Source of the DNA: Gammaproteobacteria bacterium
Lineage (GTDB): Bacteria; Pseudomonadota; Gammaproteobacteria; HK1
Assembly (NCBI GenBank): GCA_020444775.1
Contig: JAGRHX010001287.1
Location: 1-5,902 of the forward strand
Direction of reading: 5' to 3'
DNA: 5,902 bases
A program made the position numbers and the translations under genes. The notes below the pieces were generated by a model, which worked only from the letters and a program-made list of their open reading frames with translations, was not told the DNA's origin and did no database searches. Positions 1 to 4,839 of the stretch are shown piece after piece (the stretch's first letter is position 1; every line of letters starts with the position of its first letter).

Positions 1-16
1 TGGAATAAATCAGCGG

Positions 17-32
17 TTCCCTAGCTAGGGAA
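17..32. repeat. Perfect 16-bp palindrome
   Basis: TTCCCTAGCTAGGGAA reads identically on both strands and the symmetry stops at its edges. It lies about 100 bp upstream of the chosen start of the first gene. It contains two CTAG tetramers, which are under-represented in many bacterial genomes. It could be an operator for a dimeric regulator or the remains of a terminator for a gene left of the window. No T-run follows on the plus strand, which argues against a classical terminator. The role is inference only. Confidence 0.5.
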
Positions 33-128
33 GGGTTGATCGGCACCGCCGAACGAGAAAATGGGATGGGGAGACTGAGATGCAGCACATCGAGAAGATC
101 ACCGACGTGCCCTTGGGCGCCAAATGCC

Positions 129-632
129 GTGGCAAGCAAAGACGAAAATCCATATGCGCCTCCGAGGTCAACTCCGCCTTCTGTTGGACCCAGAGGAACC
201 AACCACAGATTGTGGGTGTGGGTGGTGCTCTACGTCCTGGTAGGCAGAGCATTCTTTGAAGTCGTTGCCGCCGCATCATTTGGCAGCGACATGATCCACG
301 GCCGTTACGCTCACGCTTATCCTGGCACCTACCACTGGGTGATCGGACTGAATCTCGTGGATACCGCATCCACGGCATTCTTACTCTGGAGCATTGTTGA
401 GATCGTCAGGTTGCGGGCCCGGGCCAGCGCACTCCTTGTCACTTCACTGCTACTGAGCGCCGCCACCCTTGCCTTTGCGGTGACTTTCTCCGTGCAGGGT
501 TTTGCTGTCGATTCGTTGGCAGACCCTTGGAGCACAGCAATGTATCTAGGCGCTGGCATCGTAATCTTGCTTTATCTATTCAGGCTCAAGCATTCCGGGA
601 TTTTGAGAACCAGGGATGATCGGAGCTCATAG
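129..632 (+). CDS. Hypothetical four-helix integral membrane protein
   Basis: Predicted 167-aa inner-membrane protein of unknown function. From the GTG at 129 the N-terminus carries ENPYAPP at residues 6-12. A short proline-rich NPYAPP-type lead before the first helix is common at the start of small gammaproteobacterial membrane proteins, which is why I chose this start. The frame is open back to a TTG at 36 and has an ATG at 66, but that stretch looks non-coding (Arg/Ser/Thr-rich, with no hydrophobic pattern). No start has a good ribosome binding site. Hydrophobic segments lie at about residues 27-49, 69-92, 100-122 and 135-153. An extramembrane loop of about 20 residues rich in His, Tyr and Gly sits between the first two, and a short charged tail (RTRDDRSS) ends the protein. 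It has no catalytic motif that I recognise. It stands alone on the plus strand, 261 bp before the next gene. Confidence 0.6.
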   Translation: MASKDENPYAPPRSTPPSVGPRGTNHRLWVWVVLYVLVGRAFFEVVAAASFGSDMIHGRYAHAYPGTYHWVIGLNLVDTASTAFLLWSIVEIVRLRARASALLVTSLLLSAATLAFAVTFSVQGFAVDSLADPWSTAMYLGAGIVILLYLFRLKHSGILRTRDDRSS

Positions 633-893
633 ATGCTTCGCGGCCAAGTAGTTCGTTGTATGGGAGTTTCTACGGCGTAGCCAAGTGAAGTCCCCACAAC
701 CCAGGAGCTCTTACTCGTTCTGACGACATCAGGCTTACAGAGTTGTATTGGGTTTGAAGGTCTTCCCTGTATCAATGTCAGCGAGCCTGCTCAATGCCCT
801 CAATCGCACGCGGAAATCGCACGAGGATCGATTCGGTCCTGGGTCATCGCTTGTGATCCTGCGGGACGTCGTGAGAAAAGCACTGCCGAGTAG
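633..893. other. Intergenic spacer between two plus-strand genes
   Basis: No open frame here looks coding. I found no hairpin followed by a T-run after the membrane-protein gene. A weak promoter-like pair for the downstream gene, TTGGGT and TATCAA with a 16-bp gap, lies around 748-776, but both boxes match the consensus poorly. A 9-bp direct repeat at 802-823 is listed separately. The spacer is long enough to hold a promoter for the gene at 894. Confidence 0.4.
802..823. repeat. 9-bp direct repeat upstream of the gene at 894
   Basis: AATCGCACG occurs at 802-810 and again at 815-823, a 13-bp offset. The second copy ends 70 bp before the ATG at 894. The position would suit regulatory half-sites, but the offset is not close to one or two helical turns, so the role is speculative. 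Confidence 0.35.
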
Positions 894-1448
894 ATGTACG
901 AAGAGCTGATTTCAGTCGCGCAAGCCCAGATCAACCGGCTGCACGCCGATGTTCACCGCACGTTCAAGCTGCGGCGGAAGTCAAGTGAGCACTGGCGCGA
1001 ATGGGAAGTCGCTTGCGAGCGCTTTCACGAACATGTTTCGCCCATCGATGAGCTGATGGAGCGTTGTCATGGCCCGGAATTTCCCCAATGCTCGGAATTG
1101 CGCGAGTTCGCCGTCGTATTTCTCGAGTTCGACCCGGCGTTCTTCCGTTCGGGATATTTCAAGGAGTATCTGATCGACAGACTCAAAACTCATCCCCACG
1201 ATGCGCGAACGCGGTCGAGATTGGGCGCAGTCGTCGTCGAGGCGGCCAAGACGCGGGGAACGCGGGAGTTTCGGCGATACTGTCGGCTCGCCGCACATGT
1301 CGTGACCCCAAAGGTCATCCTTGAGCTGCGAGGTCTCTTGACTGACCAGTGTGGTGCCGTACGCTCAAGGGCAGCACTCATGCTCCAGTACATCGCCCGT
1401 CACGGGCACCCTCGGATGGATGAGACCAGGGTACCCGACCCGACTTGA
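894..1448 (+). CDS. Hypothetical helical protein, family not recognised
   Basis: 184-aa soluble protein. The ATG at 894 is the earliest possible start because an in-frame TAG sits directly before it at 891-893. The ribosome binding site is poor (GAG very close to the ATG). There is no signal peptide or membrane segment. The sequence is rich in Arg, Glu, His and aromatic residues and looks mostly alpha-helical. Distinctive blocks are INRLHADVHRTFK (13-25), an aromatic EFDPAFFRSGYFKEYL segment (78-93), REFRRYCRLAAHVV (124-137) and a C-terminal part (138-170) that resembles a short helical repeat of HEAT type, though I cannot assign it. The last 14 residues are polar and probably disordered. Cysteines at 41, 58, 66, 130 and 153 form no zinc-binding spacing that I recognise. 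Codon use is GC-rich at third positions, supporting a real gene. It converges on the oxidoreductase gene with a 33-bp gap and appears to be transcribed alone. I do not know its function. Confidence 0.75.
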   Translation: MYEELISVAQAQINRLHADVHRTFKLRRKSSEHWREWEVACERFHEHVSPIDELMERCHGPEFPQCSELREFAVVFLEFDPAFFRSGYFKEYLIDRLKTHPHDARTRSRLGAVVVEAAKTRGTREFRRYCRLAAHVVTPKVILELRGLLTDQCGAVRSRAALMLQYIARHGHPRMDETRVPDPT

Positions 1449-1481
1449 TGACGTTCCCCGGTAGCGGCCCTCAAACCCCAC

Positions 1482-2480
1482 TCAGCCACGCGGCTGATTG
1501 GACAGAACCACCTTGCCCTGAACGTTGCCGGCCGCAATCAGCTCCAGGGCTCGGGCGAAATCCTCCAGCCCATACACGTGCATGACGTGCGGGGTGAGCT
1601 TACCCAGCTCATAGAGCTCGTACATCTCATATTGGATGCGCTGGACCCGGTCTGGCTCGTTGAGCCGGTAGTGCCGCCAGTTCAAGCCCATCACCGTCAG
1701 GTTCCGACGCAGCAGCTTGTTGATGTCCACGGTCGGCACCTGACCTGACGCAAAGCCGACCGACACCAGGCGTCCGCCCGGAGCCAGGGCGTCCAGACAG
1801 GCATTGAATACTTCATCCCCGACCGGGTCCAAGGCCACGTCCACACCGTGGTCGTTGGTGAACTGGTTGACCTGCTCACGAAGATGCTCGCTGAGATCGT
1901 CGACGGACAGGTCCACGACCAGGTCCGCGCCCGCCTCACGCACCACCTCGGCCTGATCCATGCCACGGATGCCAGCAATCACCTTGCCACCCTGGGCCTT
2001 TGCGATCTGCACCGCAGCAAAGCCCACGCCGCCCGCCGCGCCGGTGACCAGCACCCGTTCGCCGAAGCTGAGATGGGCGTGGTCGGTGAGGGCGAAGTGG
2101 GCTGCCTGATAAGCGAGTCCCAGCGCCGCCGCGTGCTCGAAGGACATCGACTCCGGCAAGCGGTAACAGCTGTCGGCCGCGGCAACGACCCGTTCGGCGT
2201 AGGCGCCGTAATCGACCTCGGCGGCGACCCGGTCACCGGGTGCGAAGCCAGTCACCTCGCTACCGACCTCGGCAATCACGCCGGCGCACTCCATGCCCGG
2301 GGCGAAAGGGAGCGGTGGTCGGAGCTGGTAGTGACCACCGATCAGCAGGACGTCGCGGAAATTGACGCCCATGTTGGCGGTTTCGATAAGCACGTCCCGG
2401 GGTCCCGGCTTGGGCTCGGACACGTCCTCCACCTGCAGATCGGACCAGGCGCCGAATTTGCGAACCAGAACCGCGCGCAT
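1482..2480 (-). CDS. NADPH:quinone oxidoreductase, zinc-independent MDR family
   Basis: 332-aa cytoplasmic enzyme of the medium-chain dehydrogenase/reductase superfamily. Members reduce quinones or other electrophilic carbonyl or enoyl substrates with NADPH. The N-terminal GroES-like catalytic domain (about 1-120) holds PFAPGMECAG at 58-67 and the PGDRV turn near 81. The catalytic-zinc ligands of alcohol dehydrogenases are absent, as expected for the quinone oxidoreductase branch. The Rossmann domain begins at VLVTGAAGGVG, with the glycine-rich nucleotide loop at 147-153. A late NWRHY motif (267-271) is typical of this subgroup. I chose the ATG at 2480 because relatives begin MRAVLV followed by FG. 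An in-frame ATG at 2513 would add 11 residues and has a better-placed AAGG ribosome-binding sequence, so it is a real alternative. The length is normal for the family. The true substrate cannot be told from sequence. The gene stands alone and converges with the one ending at 1448. Confidence 0.93.
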   Translation of the reverse strand: MRAVLVRKFGAWSDLQVEDVSEPKPGPRDVLIETANMGVNFRDVLLIGGHYQLRPPLPFAPGMECAGVIAEVGSEVTGFAPGDRVAAEVDYGAYAERVVAAADSCYRLPESMSFEHAAALGLAYQAAHFALTDHAHLSFGERVLVTGAAGGVGFAAVQIAKAQGGKVIAGIRGMDQAEVVREAGADLVVDLSVDDLSEHLREQVNQFTNDHGVDVALDPVGDEVFNACLDALAPGGRLVSVGFASGQVPTVDINKLLRRNLTVMGLNWRHYRLNEPDRVQRIQYEMYELYELGKLTPHVMHVYGLEDFARALELIAAGNVQGKVVLSNQPRG

Positions 2481-2516
2481 GAGGAGTACCAGCCTTGCGT
2501 GGAAACGCGCCATTGT

Positions 2517-2530
2517 AGCGCCTTAGCGCT
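2517..2530 (-). promoter_or_regulatory. Small stem-loop over the possible upstream RBS of the oxidoreductase
   Basis: AGCGC and GCGCT (5-bp arms) enclose a 4-base loop just upstream of the ATG at 2513. Read on the minus strand, the AAGG that could act as ribosome binding site for that ATG lies in the loop and the first base of the second arm. If transcribed, the hairpin could partly hide the site. It is short and may be coincidental. Confidence 0.25.
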
Positions 2531-2605
2531 GCAGGGATCCCCATCCTCGGATCAACTACAGTCATGCTCGGTAGGCGTCAGCGGTCGTCGTCCCCCCCTG
2601 ACCCT

Positions 2606-2635
2606 GGCTCGACTTGATGGGGCTCGACATGATGG
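2606..2635. repeat. Tandem duplication of a 15-mer
   Basis: GGCTCGACTTGATGG (2606-2620) is followed directly by GGCTCGACATGATGG (2621-2635). The two copies differ at one base (T to A). The first bases GGCTC recur only in part after the second copy (GCTC), so the array is essentially two units. A 15-bp unit preserves reading frame. Slippage duplication or a pair of binding sites on one face of the helix would both explain it. Confidence 0.7.
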
Positions 2636-2851
2636 CTCATTCGCGAGGCAGCGCCCTGCGTCACGATCGGAGGCACCGGCACGGCTCGGAGATGGACGGG
2701 CGCACGATGAGAAGGGTCGGCAGCGGAGAAGAACCGTCGCGCGGCCACTCCACGACATGGTCCAGGTGCGGGACGGTTCCATCCGACCAACTGCAGGTCG
2801 GGCCAGCTGCAGGGTAGTGGCGCTGGCGTACACCAGGCCCATTCGGGGTCA

Positions 2852-2869
2852 GCCCGCTCGCGAACGGGC
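2852..2869. repeat. Near-perfect 18-bp palindrome
   Basis: GCCCG and CGGGC arms flank the palindromic core TCGCGA, with one mismatched pair between arm and core. On the minus strand the mismatch becomes a G-U pair, giving a 7-bp RNA stem with a CGCG loop. No T-run follows on that strand. It could be an operator-like site or a secondary 3' stem behind the small orphan gene. Confidence 0.4.
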
Positions 2870-2902
2870 GAGGTGTAAAAAGGTCGGTTCGCAGACAACT
2901 GT

Positions 2903-2930
2903 CGCGGCCGCACATCAGAGCACGGCCGCG
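2903..2930 (-). terminator. GC-rich stem-loop after the 74-codon gene, possible terminator
   Basis: CGCGGCCG (2903-2910) and CGGCCGCG (2923-2930) are exact inverse complements around a 12-base spacer, and the stem can extend inward with wobble pairs. On the minus strand the stem begins 13 bases after the stop codon of the small gene, a normal place for a transcript-end structure. The nearest T-run (five Ts at about 2881-2877) lies more than 20 bases beyond the stem, so this is not a standard intrinsic terminator. It may stabilise the 3' end. Confidence 0.35.
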
Positions 2931-2943
2931 CGCGATGCCTCGA

Positions 2944-3168
2944 TCAGACTGCGGCAGCTCGACTCTTCTGGGACCGCAGGGTCGCCAGGGTCTCGCGCCG
3001 GTCTCGGAGCAGTTGAATCATGTACGAGACCGCACAACGTGAGCGCTCGTCATCGCTTTGCGATCTCTCGGCAATGCGCCGCCCAAGCTGCTCGATCTCG
3101 TCGGTCAGCTCGCGTTCGGTCCATCGGCTGTACTTGGACAGACCCGGTCGCTCGATCAAGTGATACAT
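2944..3168 (-). CDS. Small orphan helical protein, function unknown
   Basis: 74-aa charged protein with no membrane segment or known motif. After MYHLIERPGLSKYSRW it consists of two likely amphipathic helices (about 17-36 and 39-66) with alternating Glu/Asp and Arg/Lys and Leu/Ile at helical spacing, ending in a basic tail (SQKSR). A helical hairpin or small coiled coil is plausible. The frame is open to an ATG at 3267 (107 aa). I prefer the ATG at 3168 because codons are strongly GC-ending downstream of it, while the 33 upstream codons are AT-rich and AT-ending, unlike coding sequence here. AAGGGAG lies just before this ATG; the core AAGG is 5 bases away. It lies on the same strand as the pcnB cluster but 319 bp beyond the kinase gene, so it probably has its own transcript. 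The family is not recognised. Confidence 0.55.
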   Translation of the reverse strand: MYHLIERPGLSKYSRWTERELTDEIEQLGRRIAERSQSDDERSRCAVSYMIQLLRDRRETLATLRSQKSRAAAV

Positions 3169-3248
3169 AGCTCCCTTGCTCCCATTTGGACTGTAGCCAG
3201 TGAGCACTACCCCACGAGCACTGGTCAGAGCCACAACAATAACAGAAG

Positions 3249-3284
3249 TTGACAAAGCCATATCCATATGACCTTGACAAAGTC
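3249..3284. repeat. Direct repeat TTGACAAAG(C/T)C, offset 25 bp
   Basis: TTGACAAAGCC (3249-3259) recurs as TTGACAAAGTC (3274-3284), with CATATG between the copies. Each starts with a perfect sigma-70 minus-35 hexamer on the plus strand, but no acceptable minus-10 box follows at 15-18 bp. The 25-bp offset is between two and two and a half helical turns. A paired regulator site is possible but unproven. Confidence 0.45.
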
Positions 3285-3465
3285 TAACAGCGCGGCTTTT
3301 CAGTTTCGTTTCATTGCGTCACAAAAAGCGCAATTGGTTCTCAAGAATGAATGGGATTTCACTTCGGACGAACCAGACTCATGTAGCGGCGACCGTGCTC
3401 AACCCGCTGAAAGATTGGAAGGTCTCGAGAACGCGAAGAACAAGGATCATTCCTTCGCTACGCTC

Positions 3466-3481
3466 CGTGACCTGCGTCACG
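3466..3481 (-). terminator. Short stem-loop just after the kinase stop codon
   Basis: CGTGAC and GTCACG arms (6 bp) enclose a 4-base loop. On the minus strand the stem starts 6 bases after the kinase stop codon. No T-run follows, so it is at best a weak or 3'-stabilising structure at the end of the pcnB-folK-kinase transcript. Confidence 0.25.
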
Positions 3482-3487
3482 TATGCC

Positions 3488-4171
3488 TCAGTCGCCTATC
3501 AGATTGAAGAAGGTGCGACCGCTGTGGGTCGCCTCGATCTGCTCACGCAAGGCGAGATAATGCGATTCGTTGTTGACGACATCGATGCTCGCGGCGTTGA
3601 CGATCAACAGGGGGGTACGCTCGTAGGCGTGGAAGAACCGTGTGTAGGCGTCGACCAATCGCTGTAGATAGCTCGTGTCGATGCGTTGCTCGTAGTCGAT
3701 GCCGCGTCTGGCGATGCGCTCACGTAGCACCGACACCGGCGCCTGCAGATAGACCACCAGATCCGGTGGCGGCAGCGCCTCGGCGAGCTTCTGGTGCAGC
3801 TGGTCATACAGGGTGAGCTCGTCGGCTCGCAAGGTCAGCTCGGCAAACAGGCGATCCTTGGCCAGCAGATAATCACCGATCCGCATCGGCGCAAACAGGT
3901 CACCTTGGTGCAACACACGCAGCTGCTCGACGCGTTGCAACAGGAAGAACAGCTGCGTGGCCAGGGCGTGGGCCGCCGGGTTCTCGTAGAAGCGAGACAG
4001 AAAGGGGTTGTCCTGGGGAGCCTCCAAGAGCAACTCGGCATCGTAGCTGCGTGCCAATCTGCGCGCGAGCGTCGTCTTGCCAACGCCAATCGGACCCTCG
4101 ATGACGATGTAACTACGTACGGACGAGCCGCGACGGGCGCCCGCCGCACCGGCCAGGGATTCGTCGACCAC
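3488..4171 (-). CDS. Deoxynucleoside kinase (dNK/dCK family)
   Basis: 227-aa cytoplasmic P-loop kinase that phosphorylates deoxynucleosides at the 5' position for salvage into dNTPs. The Walker A loop GPIGVGKT is at residues 26-33. LLLEAPQDNPFL (47-58) carries the acidic and following residues that family members use near the substrate. DYLLAKDRLFA (100-110) aligns with the region holding the acidic-Arg catalytic pair. RERIARRGIDYEQ (150-162) is the Arg-rich lid that contacts ATP phosphates. I chose the GTG at 4171, 4 bases after the folK stop, because no ATG occurs in frame between there and the Walker A loop. The open frame continues to 4327, but only inside folK, and that part looks like shadow sequence. 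AGGA lies 13 bases upstream of the GTG, too far for an ideal site, so translation is probably coupled to folK. Related bacterial proteins are annotated variously as deoxyadenosine, deoxyguanosine or deoxycytidine kinases. The substrate cannot be fixed here. Confidence 0.9.
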   Translation of the reverse strand: MVDESLAGAAGARRGSSVRSYIVIEGPIGVGKTTLARRLARSYDAELLLEAPQDNPFLSRFYENPAAHALATQLFFLLQRVEQLRVLHQGDLFAPMRIGDYLLAKDRLFAELTLRADELTLYDQLHQKLAEALPPPDLVVYLQAPVSVLRERIARRGIDYEQRIDTSYLQRLVDAYTRFFHAYERTPLLIVNAASIDVVNNESHYLALREQIEATHSGRTFFNLIGD

Positions 4172-4175
4172 CGTT

Positions 4176-4730
4176 CTATTCTTGTCCTGTCCCGATGCGC
4201 AGGAGATTGGCACTAGGGCTGCGCGCCGCGAGCGCGTGAACAGACCCCAGGCCCGGGATCTCGATATCCAACCGCGCGCGGCTGGCCGCCTCGGCCAGCG
4301 GAATGATGACGAAATTGCGCTCGGCAACGCCGGGATGGGGCAAGGTCAAGTCGACCTGGTCGATATGCTCGGCCCCATACAGCAGCAGATCCAGATCCAG
4401 GGTTCGAGACGCCCAGCGTTGGCCGTGCCGCTGACGACCGTGCTGATTTTCTATCTCGAACAGCGCTGACAACAAGGCCAGGGGCGTGAGACGAGTCTGC
4501 AGGACCGCGGCCGCATTGACATACCAGGGCTGCTCCAAGCCACCCAACGGCGCACTACGATACAGGTTGCTGACAGCCAGCAGCTCGCATCGCGGCATCG
4601 CCGCAAGCTCCAGCAAGGCCTTTCTCACCTGGTTCTCGGGACCGTCCAGATTGCTACCTATACCGACACAGGCGATCTCGCCGCCTGGCGAGAGACTCGA
4701 AACGCTCGCCGGAGCTTCACGAAACCTCAT
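4176..4730 (-). CDS. folK: HPPK, 2-amino-4-hydroxy-6-hydroxymethyldihydropteridine pyrophosphokinase
   Basis: Transfers pyrophosphate from ATP to 6-hydroxymethyl-7,8-dihydropterin, the step before dihydropteroate synthase in folate synthesis (cytoplasm). From the ATG at 4730 it is 184 aa, against about 160 in E. coli, because of roughly 18 extra N-terminal residues before the first strand. GIGSNL is at 23-28, YRSAPLG from 57 and NAAAVL from 72. The family signature region RWASRTLDLDLL includes Arg109 and the two magnesium-binding aspartates Asp112 and Asp114, matching E. coli Arg92, Asp95 and Asp97. All expected catalytic features are present. A GTG at 4742 would add four residues. Neither start has a strong ribosome binding site. 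The reading frame that continues past the pcnB stop ends at 4717-4719, inside this gene, so folK translation may be coupled to upstream translation. The deoxynucleoside kinase GTG follows 4 bases after the stop. Confidence 0.95.
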   Translation of the reverse strand: MRFREAPASVSSLSPGGEIACVGIGSNLDGPENQVRKALLELAAMPRCELLAVSNLYRSAPLGGLEQPWYVNAAAVLQTRLTPLALLSALFEIENQHGRQRHGQRWASRTLDLDLLLYGAEHIDQVDLTLPHPGVAERNFVIIPLAEAASRARLDIEIPGLGSVHALAARSPSANLLRIGTGQE

Positions 4731-4839
4731 CGGTAGGTTCACCCGTCAGTTCGATGTCCAGCAGGGCATCCTGGCGGCCTTCGCCTGACTCGGCCTGAAC
4801 CGCGTCCAGCCGTCGCTCCATGGATGCCGGGCCATCGCC
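4717..4839 (-). other. In-frame 40-codon extension after the pcnB amber stop
   Basis: Directly after the TAG of pcnB (4840-4842) the same frame stays open for 40 codons to a TGA at 4717-4719, which overlaps the start of folK. About two thirds of the codons end in G or C. The encoded stretch is acidic (11 Asp/Glu, 3 Arg), unlike the strongly basic PcnB tail before it. An ATG at 4821-4819 could start a separate 34-codon ORF beginning MERRLDAVQ. Possible explanations are a former C-terminal tail cut off by a nonsense mutation, programmed or leaky amber readthrough, a small coupling ORF leading into folK, a base-calling error at the TAG, or chance. I see no ribosome binding site for the ATG. Confidence 0.35.

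Larger units (their letters stand above)
2514..2943. other. 430-bp region without a convincing gene
   Basis: GC-rich DNA between the oxidoreductase and the small orphan gene. Three overlapping minus-strand frames are open (2552-2842, 2578-2913, 2661-2915). None has a recognisable domain or a ribosome binding site, and their products are rich in Pro, Arg, Ser and Cys in an unstructured way. The 2661-2915 frame has mildly coding-like third positions and stays open upstream into the orphan gene in another frame, so a decayed gene is possible. The region carries a tandem 15-mer, a near-palindrome and a strong stem-loop, each listed separately. It must also hold any promoter for the oxidoreductase, but I see no clear boxes. 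Confidence 0.45.
3169..3487. other. AT-richer gap between orphan gene and kinase
   Basis: This stretch is visibly less GC-rich than its surroundings. On the plus strand an ATG at 3268 opens a 79-codon frame to 3507 that overlaps the kinase stop in the opposite direction. Its product is polar and protein-like in composition, but it has no ribosome binding site, no recognised motif and no GC-ending codon bias, so I do not call it a gene. On the minus strand the upstream extension of the orphan gene starts at 3267, so CATATG at 3265-3270 holds the start codons of both hypothetical frames. The promoter of the orphan gene should lie here, but no pair of boxes with proper spacing is visible. Confidence 0.45.

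Noticed and set aside
981..1298. A 105-codon minus-strand frame
   Set aside because: It lies wholly antisense to the gene at 894-1448, whose start and codon use are better supported.
2661..2915. An 84-codon minus-strand frame with fairly GC-ending codons
   Set aside because: It lacks a ribosome binding site and has no recognisable motif. Two other frames over the same DNA are also open, so openness alone is weak evidence.
1848..3170. A 440-codon open frame on the plus strand
   Set aside because: Its first half lies antisense to the clear oxidoreductase gene and its second half crosses gene-poor DNA and the antisense of the orphan gene. The product has no recognisable domain, and such frames are common opposite GC-rich genes.
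3274..3302. A sigma-70 promoter beginning with TTGACA
   Set aside because: The minus-35 box is perfect, but the sequence 15-18 bp downstream (around TTTTCA) is a poor minus-10.
3268..3507. A 79-codon plus-strand frame beside the kinase
   Set aside because: It has no ribosome binding site, recognised motif or local codon bias, and it runs into the kinase coding end on the opposite strand. It is mentioned in the region entry but not called.
4172..4327. N-terminal extension of the deoxynucleoside kinase
   Set aside because: The open frame reaches 4327 but lies entirely inside folK or its stop region. Its Arg/Ser/Trp-rich sequence matches nothing in the family, so the GTG at 4171 is preferred.
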